A stretch of 64,000 nt of DNA from positions 1 to 64,000 of the forward strand of contig JAFMAI010000005.1 in NCBI GenBank assembly GCA_029785085.1, given 5' to 3'. Position 1 is the first letter of the stretch. Each line of letters begins with the position of its first letter. Positions 33,546 to 42,721 of this stretch are shown in pieces. A program made the translations under genes and the position numbers. Source of the stretch: Nitrososphaerota archaeon. GTDB lineage: Archaea; Thermoproteota; Nitrososphaeria; Nitrososphaerales; Gagatemarchaeaceae. The notes under the pieces are model-generated. The model saw only the letters and a program-made list of their open reading frames with translations. It made no database searches and was not told the origin of the DNA.

Positions 33546-36416
33546 GTGGTGCAGGAACAGAATGCTTTCCAGGCGCTGTCGCCTCCTCTCCTTGCAGCCT
33601 TGAAGGAGCGGGGCTTCGATTCCCCAACAGACCCTCAGGAGAGGTTACTCCCCATTATCAGCGAAGGGAAGAACGCCCTTCTCATGGCCCCTACCGGGAC
33701 AGGGAAGACTGAAGCAGCTCTGCTCCCGATCTTGGACGCGATCATTCGGGAGGGCGAATATAGGGAGAAAGGCACCAAGTTGCTGTACATCACGCCGCTG
33801 AGGGCCCTCAACAGGGATATGCTCGACCGGATGCAGTGGTGGTGCAAACGTTTCGACATCAGGCTCGGCGTGAGGCACGGGGACAGCAGCCAGGCAGAGA
33901 GGACCAATCTGAGCCTCGCCCCTCCTGACATACTCATCACCACCCCCGAAACCCTTCAGATCCTCCTCGTAGGAAGAAGAATCAGACAGAACCTGGCGAA
34001 GTTGAGGTGGGTTGTGGTGGACGAGGTTCACGAACTCTCGGAAGACAAACGCGGGGCCCAACTGAGCGTAGGTCTCGAGAGGCTGAGGGACGTGGCAGAA
34101 AAGGAGTTCCAGGTCATCGGACTGTCGGCCACGGTCGGCTCCCCGGAGAAAATCGCTCAGTTTCTAGTCGGGTCAGGGAGACGATGCGAAGTGGTGCGGG
34201 TCCCCGTAGAGAAGAGCTTGTCGTTGAGAGTGGAAGCGCCAAGGGCAACGGGAGACGACAGGATCCTCGCTGATGCAATCTACTCCTACCCCGAAGTCGC
34301 GGCGAGGCTCAGGACGGTAAGAGAGCTGGTTGAGAAGTACCGGTCCGTCCTCGTCTTCACAAACACCAGGTCGGAAGCAGAAGCCCTGTCGAGTCGTTTC
34401 AGAGTGTGGGACCCCAAGTTCGCTATAGCCGTCCACCACAGCTCTCTGTCCAAGGCTACCCGGGAGGCAGTCGAAAGAGGTCTCAAGGAGGGGAAGCTCC
34501 TGGGGGTCATCTGCACGAGCAGTCTCGAACTCGGGATAGACATAGGGTTCCTGGAGTACGTGGTCCAGTACAACTCACCGAGACAGGTAACCAGGCTGAT
34601 CCAGAGGGTAGGACGCAGCGGGCACAAGGTGGGCGAAGTCTCCAACGGGCTGGTAATCACCCAGGATTCTGACGACACGCTCGAAGCTGCTGTTCTCTGC
34701 AGGAAGGCAGTGATGGGCGAGCTAGAGCCTCTCGAGCCTATCTTCAACCCCTACGACGTCGCAATCCACCAGGTCTCTGGGCTTCTGATCGAGCAACCCA
34801 ATTGGAACTTCGACGATTTGGTGGCGCTCTTTAGGAGGAGCTATGCTTATGCAGAACTCGACAGGGAGAGGCTGAAGAAGACCCTCACGTACATGAGAGA
34901 GCGCTATCCCCGCCTGGCCTACTACAGCGAATCTGACGGCAAGGTGTTTCGGGCCAGGGACGTCAAGCCACTCTTCCAGTATTATTTCGATAACCTTTCG
35001 ATGATCCCCGACGAAAAGCAGTACTTGGTCATAGAGGGAGGGACATTCGTCGGCACCCTGGACGAGGCGTTCGTTTCAGAGTACGGGGAGGTCGGGGTCA
35101 AGTTCGTGGAAGCAGGGAGATGCTGGAAGATAGAACAGATCTATGGCAACAAGGTATACGTCAAATCAGAGGACGACCCTACAGGTGCCGTCCCCCACTG
35201 GGTGGGTGACGAGATACCCGTCCCGAGGGAGGTAGCGGCTGAGGTGGGGGCCCTACGTAGGAGATATGCCGAGGCGCTGGAGATGACGAAGGATGATGAG
35301 TACCTCGATGAGCTCATCATGACGTACCCGGTGCCGAAGGACACCATCAGGGAGGCGCTGAAGGAGGTCGCGGAGCAGCATGAGGCGAAGCTCCCCATAC
35401 CTTCTGAGAGGCTGGTCACCGTCGAGAAGTGGGACAAGTATGTTGTCATACAAGCAGCCTTCGGGCACAGGGTGAACAGGCTGCTCGCCCGGGTGATTGG
35501 ACACCTCATATCAGAGCAGATAGGCCAGTCGGTGGCCGTCCACCAGGACCCCTATAGGATAGTGATCGAGGCCGAGACAACCCCCGCTGCCGTCTTCTCA
35601 GTGATCGGGGAGCTCCACAAGCTCGACCTGAAGGCTACGACGGAAAAGGCCGTGGAAAGGAGTGGCATCTTCAAGCGTCGGCTCATCCACGCAGGCAAGA
35701 AGTGCGGCGCCATTGCCAAGGACGCAGATTATGGCAGCGTCTCCATTTCCGGGATAATCGAGGCTCTCCGGGACACCCCGGTGTATGAAGAAGCAATGAG
35801 CATGATATTCCACGACGACTTCGACATCTCCGGCGCGACGGACGTGGTGGAGAAGATTAACGCCGGAGCCATAGACGTGAAGCTGGTGGAATATGGAGGG
35901 CTCACCCCCATCGCCAGAATCGGAGTGGAAGAGATCAGCAGGAGAGGCGAGATAGTCTCGCCGGAGCGGCTCAGGGCGCTCCTCAAGCAGTCTACCAGAG
36001 CCAGAATCAACGAGACATTCGTCGTCGCGGTTTGCACCAGCTGCTGGAACTTCCTGGAGCTGAGGAAAGTCGCCGACCTCGACGCCCTCGATGCCTGCCC
36101 CGCGTGTGGGAAGCAGGCGCTAGGGCTCTCGACCGACTCCTACGAGAACGTCTTCTCGCTGGCCATGAAGGCGAGAAGCAGGGCCGCACTGACCGGAGCC
36201 AAGCTGAAGCTTGTGGAGATGCTCAAGAAGTCCTCTGAGCTCAGGAGGGAATACGGCCACGCCGCAGATGTGCTCATGGCCGGCAGAGGGATCAGGCTGG
36301 CAGAGGCCAGCGCGCTTGCTGCGAAGATGAGGAAGGAAGGGACAGACGTCGTAGAACTCGTCATCGAAGGGGAGAGGGAAGCACTGCGCAGGCGCTATTT
36401 CTTCGCCGCTTCCTGA
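33546..36416 (+). CDS. Lhr-type superfamily 2 DNA helicase (first of two)
   Basis: About 956 residues from the GTG at 33546. The frame is open back to 33219, but that part overlaps the divergent regulator gene and is not helicase-like. Motifs: Q-motif region GFDSPTDPQ, Walker A APTGTGKTEA, DEVH box VVDEVHEL, SAT in LSATVG, and motif VI LIQRVGRSGHKVG. A C-terminal zinc-ribbon-like pair (CTSC ... CPAC, near residue 868) follows the Lhr-specific winged-helix and beta domains. Lhr enzymes translocate 3' to 5' on single-stranded DNA and act in repair. Its end overlaps the convergent Nse3-like gene by 22 bases. Confidence 0.88.
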   Translation: MVQEQNAFQALSPPLLAALKERGFDSPTDPQERLLPIISEGKNALLMAPTGTGKTEAALLPILDAIIREGEYREKGTKLLYITPLRALNRDMLDRMQWWCKRFDIRLGVRHGDSSQAERTNLSLAPPDILITTPETLQILLVGRRIRQNLAKLRWVVVDEVHELSEDKRGAQLSVGLERLRDVAEKEFQVIGLSATVGSPEKIAQFLVGSGRRCEVVRVPVEKSLSLRVEAPRATGDDRILADAIYSYPEVAARLRTVRELVEKYRSVLVFTNTRSEAEALSSRFRVWDPKFAIAVHHSSLSKATREAVERGLKEGKLLGVICTSSLELGIDIGFLEYVVQYNSPRQVTRLIQRVGRSGHKVGEVSNGLVITQDSDDTLEAAVLCRKAVMGELEPLEPIFNPYDVAIHQVSGLLIEQPNWNFDDLVALFRRSYAYAELDRERLKKTLTYMRERYPRLAYYSESDGKVFRARDVKPLFQYYFDNLSMIPDEKQYLVIEGGTFVGTLDEAFVSEYGEVGVKFVEAGRCWKIEQIYGNKVYVKSEDDPTGAVPHWVGDEIPVPREVAAEVGALRRRYAEALEMTKDDEYLDELIMTYPVPKDTIREALKEVAEQHEAKLPIPSERLVTVEKWDKYVVIQAAFGHRVNRLLARVIGHLISEQIGQSVAVHQDPYRIVIEAETTPAAVFSVIGELHKLDLKATTEKAVERSGIFKRRLIHAGKKCGAIAKDADYGSVSISGIIEALRDTPVYEEAMSMIFHDDFDISGATDVVEKINAGAIDVKLVEYGGLTPIARIGVEEISRRGEIVSPERLRALLKQSTRARINETFVVAVCTSCWNFLELRKVADLDALDACPACGKQALGLSTDSYENVFSLAMKARSRAALTGAKLKLVEMLKKSSELRREYGHAADVLMAGRGIRLAEASALAAKMRKEGTDVVELVIEGEREALRRRYFFAAS

Positions 36417-36958
36417 GCTCGCGAGAGTATCAGCGTCATCAGGGTCTTCTCGTCCACTTCCGCCCGAGTCCTCCACCCTATGTGCATCATGGTCCTCTCG
36501 TCCTGCTCAAGGTAACCGCGTTTCACGTACCGGTCTAGCGAGTAGTCGACCCTCCATCTGGGGAACTTCTCCCTGAGAAATTGCTCGACCTCGCGCCTGG
36601 CGGCTCTGCCGGTCTTGGAGTTGACAAAGGCTATGGTGGCTGCGAGGACGGCCAAGTCGTCTATCCTGATCCCGGCCGTCTCCGCTTCGGTCACCGTGGG
36701 CGGATCCTTGAACCTCAGGAGGAAGCGGGAAGAGTCATCAGTCCCGTCTATCCCTTTGACCTCGAACACTTCGAGGCCCATGGGCGCCATGTCTTCGGAG
36801 AGTACTTCGATTATCTTGCGGTAGTCCCTCCCTAGGTGGCGTTTCATCTCCCACCCCTTGACCCCAGGGTTCCGCCCCCGCTGGAGAACCAATACTTGGA
36901 AAGCCCGCCTGACTTTCCTCTCGAGCAGCGCCCTGTCTGCGTTGTCTGACTCCGTCAA
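36395..36958 (-). CDS. Nse3/MAGE-like winged-helix protein (SMC-complex kite subunit)
   Basis: 187 residues, soluble. The N-terminal half (LERKVRRAFQVLVLQRGRNP, GWEMKRHLGRDYRKIIEVLSEDM, GLEVFEVKG) follows the pattern of the first winged helix of MAGE/Nse3 proteins. The second half (IDDLAVLAATIAFVNSKTGR, VEQFLREKF, LDRYVKRGYLEQ) follows the second winged helix and ends with MMHIGWRTRAEVDEKTLMTLI, which parallels the conserved Trp-Gly-x-Arg-Ala-x-x-Glu segment of eukaryotic MAGE domains. This is my reading by eye. The TTG start overlaps the Nse4-like stop by 4 bases, and the trio with the SMC ATPase is one operon. Confidence 0.65.
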   Translation of the reverse strand: MTESDNADRALLERKVRRAFQVLVLQRGRNPGVKGWEMKRHLGRDYRKIIEVLSEDMAPMGLEVFEVKGIDGTDDSSRFLLRFKDPPTVTEAETAGIRIDDLAVLAATIAFVNSKTGRAARREVEQFLREKFPRWRVDYSLDRYVKRGYLEQDERTMMHIGWRTRAEVDEKTLMTLILSRAQEAAKK

Positions 36959-37713
36959 CTCTCACCTGTGATTGATATTGCGACCGACTTCGGAATTCCC
37001 TTGGTCTTTTCGGTGAGGCCCATGGTCCATATTCTCCCAGTGAGTGGCTCGGTCTTCAGTAGAGCCCTCCCCTCGCTTATGAGGAAAGCGAGTAGGTATG
37101 CCCTTCTCACCTTGGTCTCGAAGCTTTCGCCCTCTATGAACTGGCGATAGTCGACCCAGTCTCCGTTGGACTTGGCCAGCAGCTCGTCATGTAGTTGCGT
37201 AAGCCCGACCTCGAACTGCTCCTTGGTGAATACCCCCAGGCTGACCAGGTCTGTGTACTCGGCGGTCCCGGGCCTGACGCCATAACTCCCGAACTGGTCC
37301 TTGAACCTCTCTGAAATCGGGACGAGCTCGCGCCAGTAGATGAAGGCCTTCTCCAGCCCCCTGGGGGACAGCTGGTCCACCTGGGCGATTGGATGCCAGC
37401 TCTTGACAAACGACTCCGTGAGGGACTCTTTGGACAGTAGCTTCACTTTGAGCTGAATCAGCAGAGGGTCGATGAAGAGGGCAGAAGCCCTGGACTTCAG
37501 CCACTGGTCCTGCAGCTTCACTATCTGCGCCAGCTCGAGCATCGCCTCCGAGTCCACGAGGAGTTCATCCAAGAGCTTGAGCTCCGGGAGCCTCTTCTTC
37601 AGTAGGAGTATCTTTTCCCTTATGTCCACGTCGAAGGGGTTGGCGCTGCTTGTCTCGACGTCTCGACATAGCTCAATCACCCTGAGATAGTCATCAAGCC
37701 TGGTCTGCTCCAT
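36955..37713 (-). CDS. Nse4-like kleisin candidate
   Basis: 252 residues, mostly helical. An N-terminal region with LLVDSEAMLELAQIVKLQDQ resembles the kleisin/Nse4 segment that binds the SMC neck. The C-terminal region (SFETKVRRAYLLAFLISEGRALL, residues 197-219, then GRIWTMGL) resembles the Nse4 C-terminal winged helix that contacts the SMC head. Gene order (ATPase, kleisin, kite) and one-base spacing from the ATPase gene support a complex. The similarity was judged by eye, so a different helical partner is possible. Confidence 0.6.
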   Translation of the reverse strand: MEQTRLDDYLRVIELCRDVETSSANPFDVDIREKILLLKKRLPELKLLDELLVDSEAMLELAQIVKLQDQWLKSRASALFIDPLLIQLKVKLLSKESLTESFVKSWHPIAQVDQLSPRGLEKAFIYWRELVPISERFKDQFGSYGVRPGTAEYTDLVSLGVFTKEQFEVGLTQLHDELLAKSNGDWVDYRQFIEGESFETKVRRAYLLAFLISEGRALLKTEPLTGRIWTMGLTEKTKGIPKSVAISITGES

Positions 37714-37714
37714 G

Positions 37715-39721
37715 TTATTTCAGCTCTTTGACCTCCGACGAGCCGTGGACCGCCTGGACAGTAATGACGTGTGCGCTTCTGTCGAACACGGTCAGGATCG
37801 ATGGGGTAATCACGATGTACTGCGACGCCTCCCTCTGTTTCATCTGCGAGAGAATCATCTTGAACATCGCTTCCCTGTTCTTGGGGTCCATGTGTATGTC
37901 GAACTCATCCATTGCTCTCAGGGGAGAGACTATCCTCGCCTGCAGAGACAGGATGAAAGCCATCAGAGCCACCGACCTCTCCCCACCGCTCTGGGTGAAC
38001 GGGTCGAGGGTTGTAGGAGCGCCGCCTCTGAACCCGACATACAGGTCGAGGCCGGCGTCTTCTATCGTATCCGCCTGCTCGAGCTTGACGAAGCCGCTGG
38101 CGTCCGCTGCCGACAGGACTACCTGGTAGGGCGGGTCGACAGCCTCGACGAGGTCTTCCATCGCCTTCCGCCAGACGCCCTTGCGTGAATCCAGCTCGGA
38201 GAGCATGAACTTCTTGTTATCTTGCAATTTGGCGAGCTTCACTTTCAACTCCTCGATGTTGCCCGAATAGTCGTTGTAGATTTTTTCAGCGTCGTCTGGA
38301 ACATCCTGCATCCTTTGGATGTGCGCTGACACGAGCTTCAGCTCTTCTGAGACCTCGTACGGCTGGCGAGCGGTCTCCATCCTGGACCCCGCCCGTTCCA
38401 GGTCCAGGGCCATTTTGTCGAGCTCGGCCTTGTACTCCCGGGCCGTCCTCTCGAGGTCGCGGAGGTCTGACTCGGTGACCCTGATACGATACGAAAGGAC
38501 CTCCGCCTTGACCTTGAAGGAGATGTGGCTGTCGGTTGTGCTCCTGATCACGTCCTCCATCTTGGTAATCTCAGGCTGCAGAGAAGAGACTTCCCTGTCT
38601 AACTCCGCCTTGCGGCGCCCGGCGTCCTCTTCGGCTGACGAGCTCTTTTGTTCTATGTAGACAGCGAGCTCTTTGAGCCTCTTAGCGTTCTTGTCGCCTC
38701 CCTTGGACAGGAGTTCGTCAATGGTGCTTGACAGTCCTAGGAGGTCTTCTTTTATCGAGCGATAGGCGTTGCGCGCTGACTCGTCCTTCGCCTTCTCCGA
38801 CTCGGCTCTAACCAGGGCGTAGTAGAGCTTCCGCAGCTCCACCTGCTTGTCCATGAGGGTCTGATGGGTGTGCTCTGCGTCTGATGATACCTCCGCCTGC
38901 TGTGACTTCAGGTCGTCCAAGGCCCTGGACTTCGACGAAATCTTCTCCTCAGCCACCTGCAGAGACTTGCTGAGCCTTCCTTCGGTGCTCCAGAGGAGCT
39001 CCTTCGACAGGAGGTCCCTGTGCTCGATGAGCCTCCGTTTCTCCTGGTAGCGGTCGTAAATCTGCTTCCAGTACTCAAGGGCCTGGTTAGCGTTGTCCAT
39101 GAGCTGGAGGAGAGAGCTCTCTTCGCCTACCAGCCCGCTCAGCTCCTGCTCGGCCGATATGATCCTTTGTCTGTACTCTAAGAATCCGACGGCCTCCTCC
39201 ACCATCCTCAGCCGTTCCTGGGGCGTGACGGCGCCCAGTTCCTCTATCATACCCTGGTGCATGATGATGAGCAGGTTGTCAGGATTGATTCCGAACTCAC
39301 GGAGGAGCCTCACAACCTCGCTCTTGTCAATCTCCTTGTAGTCGGCCTCGAACCAGTACGACCCGTCGCGCCTCAGATATCTGCTGAGCATGAAGGTGTC
39401 AGACTTTGAGTATGGTATTGGTCGCAGCCCAGCCTTCTGGGAGTTGTCGAAGACAAGCGAGACACGGGCGATCTCCTTCCCGCGTCTGATGAGGTCCGAA
39501 AGCTTCCTTGACCTTTCGGTGTACGCCTGTCCGAAGGCCACGGAGATAGCCAGGAGAACGGACGACTTTCCGGCTCCGTTGGGGCCGACGATGAGGTTCA
39601 GCCCCTCACGGAGGGGGATTCTTGCGTACTCGTAACTCATGAAGTTCTCTAGTATGATTTCTTTTACTGTAGTAAGATGAGACGGCCTCTCCTGGGAGGC
39701 CTCCCTGACGCCTTGGGACAA
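37715..39721 (-). CDS. Compact SMC/Rad50-like ATPase, Smc5/6-like head
   Basis: 668 residues, about half the length of ordinary SMC proteins. Head: IILENFMSYEYARIPL, Walker A GPNGAGKS (46-53), HQGMIEELGAVTPQERLRMVEEAVG; signature QSGGERS (577-583); Walker B region PLRAMDEFDIHMDPKNRE with MDEFD at 604-608, then YIVITPS. The DEFD-x-x-MD-x-x-NR and TP-S pattern is close to Smc6. Between about 190 and 530 the chain is coiled coil with no visible glycine-rich hinge and no zinc-hook CxxC. It should bind and organise DNA with its two partners. It diverges from the second Lhr gene. Confidence 0.85.
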   Translation of the reverse strand: MSQGVREASQERPSHLTTVKEIILENFMSYEYARIPLREGLNLIVGPNGAGKSSVLLAISVAFGQAYTERSRKLSDLIRRGKEIARVSLVFDNSQKAGLRPIPYSKSDTFMLSRYLRRDGSYWFEADYKEIDKSEVVRLLREFGINPDNLLIIMHQGMIEELGAVTPQERLRMVEEAVGFLEYRQRIISAEQELSGLVGEESSLLQLMDNANQALEYWKQIYDRYQEKRRLIEHRDLLSKELLWSTEGRLSKSLQVAEEKISSKSRALDDLKSQQAEVSSDAEHTHQTLMDKQVELRKLYYALVRAESEKAKDESARNAYRSIKEDLLGLSSTIDELLSKGGDKNAKRLKELAVYIEQKSSSAEEDAGRRKAELDREVSSLQPEITKMEDVIRSTTDSHISFKVKAEVLSYRIRVTESDLRDLERTAREYKAELDKMALDLERAGSRMETARQPYEVSEELKLVSAHIQRMQDVPDDAEKIYNDYSGNIEELKVKLAKLQDNKKFMLSELDSRKGVWRKAMEDLVEAVDPPYQVVLSAADASGFVKLEQADTIEDAGLDLYVGFRGGAPTTLDPFTQSGGERSVALMAFILSLQARIVSPLRAMDEFDIHMDPKNREAMFKMILSQMKQREASQYIVITPSILTVFDRSAHVITVQAVHGSSEVKELK

Positions 39722-39838
39722 GCTTCGAGCCTCCGCGGGCTTGTCGCGCTTTTAGCCATTACCCCTTGGGAGGGCACTATTCAGTTTCACCGACCCCCCT
39801 CCGGTGACACCTTAAATCGGCGAGCACCGCTCTCAGAA

Positions 39839-42685
39839 GTGTTGCCTGCTCAGTCTGCGTTCGAAGCGCTCGCTCCGGCCGTGCGGGGGTTTCTAGCAGA
39901 CACAGGGATGGTTGAACCCACGCCTCCCCAGGTCGAGGCATGGCCCCTCGTCTCGCGGGGAGCAGACGTACTCGTGGTTGCACCCACCGGGTCTGGGAAG
40001 ACCGAAGCCGCAATTCTACCGCTGTTGAGTAGGCTGGTGTCAGAGGGGCACGGGGATGGGATATCTTTGCTGTACATCACCCCGATGCGAGCCCTGAACC
40101 GCGACATGCAGAGGCGACTGCAGGCATGGTGCACCAGACTCGGGCTCACGGTGGACATCAGGCATGGAGACACCCCCCAATCCCAGAGGGCGAAGCAGTC
40201 AAGCCACCCCCCAGACGTCATGGTCACGACCCCAGAGACGCTTCAGGCAATACTCCCAGGGCGAAGGATGCGAGACAACCTGTCACCGCTGAAGGCTGTG
40301 GTGGTGGATGAGCTCCACAACCTAGTAGAAAGCAAACGAGGGGTGCAGCTCTGTGTAGGACTGGAGCGGCTGAGGAAGGTTGCCCCGAAATTCCAGCTGG
40401 TCGCGCTCTCTGCCACCATCGGGACACCGGCTGTGGCTGCCAAGTTTCTCTTCGGGGAGAGGGAAGTGAAGATTGTGAAAGCAGATGCACCCAAGGAGTT
40501 TGCCTACGCCATAGAGTATCCTGTGCCCGATCCAGCGAGCCAATCTGCGGCCAAGGAGACGTACTCTGCACCTGACTTGGCGGCCAGACTCGCCAGAATC
40601 AATTCCCTGATCGACGGCCATGTGTCCACCCTCATCTTCGTCAATAGCAGGACGCTCGCCGAGATGCTGGGGGAGAAGCTGGCGAGGCTCAGGAAAGACG
40701 TTGGAGTCCACCATGGTTCCCTCCCCAGAGAAGAAAGAGAGCGGGTTGAACAGGCATTCAAAGCCGGAGAGCTGAAGGCCCTGGTCTGCACCAGCACCCT
40801 GGAACTGGGCATCGACGTAGGGTCGGTTGATCTGGTGGTCCAATACATGTCACCAAGGCAGGTGACCAGTCTCGTGCAGCGCGTCGGCAGGAGCGGCCAC
40901 CGGCTCGGCAAGGTCTCCAAGGGCGTCCTAGTTACCGTATCAGCGGATGACATTCTGGAATCGTCAGCCAGCATACGTTCTGCCGCCCAGAGGAAGATCG
41001 AGCCCACCAGGCCATATTCGAATTCCTTGGACGTCTTGGCCCACCAAGTTGCCGGCTATCTCATGGACTTCGAGACGATGGAAGCGGACACGATGCTCAC
41101 CGAGGTGAGGAAAGCGGAACCGTTCGAAAGCCTCTCCGATGACTCCTTCCTCCGGACCGTGAGCTTTCTGGCCGAGCTCCGGAAGCTCAGGTTCGACGGG
41201 AAGACGCTGTCCAGGACCAGGCTTACGCGGGAGTACTACTACGAGAACCTGTCAATGATCCCCGACGAGACGAGGTACCTAGTCGTGGACGTGTCGACCA
41301 ACCAGACAGTAGGGATACTGGGTGAAGAGTTCGTCCTTCTGAAGGCGAGGGTCGGCATTCATTTCGTAATCAAGGGACGAGTATGGCAGGTAGAGCAGAT
41401 AGCTGATGACAGGAAGATCTACGTGACCCCAGTGGAAGATCCACTCGCAGCCGTCCCCGGCTGGGATGGCGAGATGCTCCCAATCCCCTACGAACTCGCG
41501 AAAGATACAGGAAGGTTGAGGAGAGAAGTCTCAGAAGCGCTGGATGCCGGTCAAGACGCGGTCGAGACGGTCGAAGTGCACATCCCCGGGGACGCGGCCG
41601 CCCGCGCGCTCGTGGTGGACCAGATCGCGGAGCAGAAGAAGATGGGAGCGCCAGTCCCCTCGGACAGGCTGGTCCTCTTCGAAGGGTTCGGCCGGTATCT
41701 TGTAGTTCACCTCTGCTTCGGAGAGTCGATCAATAGGACGTTCGCCTACGTATTCGAAGAGATCCTGTCCAAGAAGGGGCTGGTGAGGGTCTGGTGGCTC
41801 GACGGATACAGGCTGCTGATGGAACTCACAGTGGAGACGGAGGAACTAGACCTGAAAGCCATCGCCAGAGGGCTGATGGGCATGGCACCGGATGAGTTCG
41901 AGAGGACCTACGCGGTAGCCGCCCAGAGGAACTTCCCGTTCCCAGCGAGGGTCAAATTCGTTGCGGAGAGGTTCGGGGCATTGAGACGAGGCAAGCTCAT
42001 CGCCCACCCCAACCTCTGCTCGCTCCCCACCCGCTTCGAAAAGACCCCGATCTTCGAAGAAGCCCTGCAGGAGACTGGGAGGGACCTCATCGACATGGAG
42101 CACTCGAAGGAGATCCTCGTGGCGGTTGCCGATGGCGAGGTTTCGGTAGAGACGTTCATGGCTGGCGAGAGGCCAACCCCCATCGCATACAGTCTCCTCT
42201 ACAGGTACCTGGAGGTGCCGGAGGCCGTAGCTCCAGATTCGCTTGGAAAGTCATCCTACCAGAGGATGAAGACGACCATATTCGGCGCCAGCGTGAGCCT
42301 CCTTTGTGTCAAGTGCGGCGGGGACCAGGGAGAGACGACGGTAGGCGAAGTCCCGGATGAGCCCAGATGTAGAAACTGCGGTTCGGGATTGCTGGCCCCC
42401 TGCTACTGGGGGACAGCCAAGCTGTCTGAACTGGTAAAGAGGAGAGAGGCCAAGGCGCAGCTGAACGAGGAGGAGCGGTCGGAGCTCTCACGAGCCAGGC
42501 GGGGAGCAGACCTCGTCTTGTCTTACGGCAAGAAGGCGGTCGTTGCCCAGACCGTTTATGGTGTTGGCCCCCAGACCGCATCTAGGATTCTGGCCGAGAT
42601 GCACGATGATGAGGAAGCATTCTACAGGGACCTTCTGGAAGCGAAGATCCGCTTCGTCACGACCCGCCAGTACTGGGGGAGCTGA
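39839..42685 (+). CDS. Lhr-type superfamily 2 DNA helicase (second of two)
   Basis: About 948 residues from the GTG at 39839. The frame is open back to 39677, but a TATA-like box (CTTAAAT, 39809-39815) lies 27 bases before the GTG. Motifs: TPPQVEAW, Walker A APTGSGKTEA, VVDELHNL, LSATIG and LVQRVGRSGHRLG. A C-terminal four-cysteine zinc ribbon (CVKC ... CRNC, about 825-850) and a helical tail (GVGPQTASRILAEM, helix-hairpin-helix-like) differ from the first copy. A helicase role in DNA repair is expected. It is followed by a protein of unknown function and a metallophosphoesterase on the same strand. Confidence 0.88.
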   Translation: MLPAQSAFEALAPAVRGFLADTGMVEPTPPQVEAWPLVSRGADVLVVAPTGSGKTEAAILPLLSRLVSEGHGDGISLLYITPMRALNRDMQRRLQAWCTRLGLTVDIRHGDTPQSQRAKQSSHPPDVMVTTPETLQAILPGRRMRDNLSPLKAVVVDELHNLVESKRGVQLCVGLERLRKVAPKFQLVALSATIGTPAVAAKFLFGEREVKIVKADAPKEFAYAIEYPVPDPASQSAAKETYSAPDLAARLARINSLIDGHVSTLIFVNSRTLAEMLGEKLARLRKDVGVHHGSLPREERERVEQAFKAGELKALVCTSTLELGIDVGSVDLVVQYMSPRQVTSLVQRVGRSGHRLGKVSKGVLVTVSADDILESSASIRSAAQRKIEPTRPYSNSLDVLAHQVAGYLMDFETMEADTMLTEVRKAEPFESLSDDSFLRTVSFLAELRKLRFDGKTLSRTRLTREYYYENLSMIPDETRYLVVDVSTNQTVGILGEEFVLLKARVGIHFVIKGRVWQVEQIADDRKIYVTPVEDPLAAVPGWDGEMLPIPYELAKDTGRLRREVSEALDAGQDAVETVEVHIPGDAAARALVVDQIAEQKKMGAPVPSDRLVLFEGFGRYLVVHLCFGESINRTFAYVFEEILSKKGLVRVWWLDGYRLLMELTVETEELDLKAIARGLMGMAPDEFERTYAVAAQRNFPFPARVKFVAERFGALRRGKLIAHPNLCSLPTRFEKTPIFEEALQETGRDLIDMEHSKEILVAVADGEVSVETFMAGERPTPIAYSLLYRYLEVPEAVAPDSLGKSSYQRMKTTIFGASVSLLCVKCGGDQGETTVGEVPDEPRCRNCGSGLLAPCYWGTAKLSELVKRREAKAQLNEEERSELSRARRGADLVLSYGKKAVVAQTVYGVGPQTASRILAEMHDDEEAFYRDLLEAKIRFVTTRQYWGS

Positions 42686-42721
42686 AAGCCAAATAACAGG
42701 ATTCTGGAGGGTCCAGACAGA

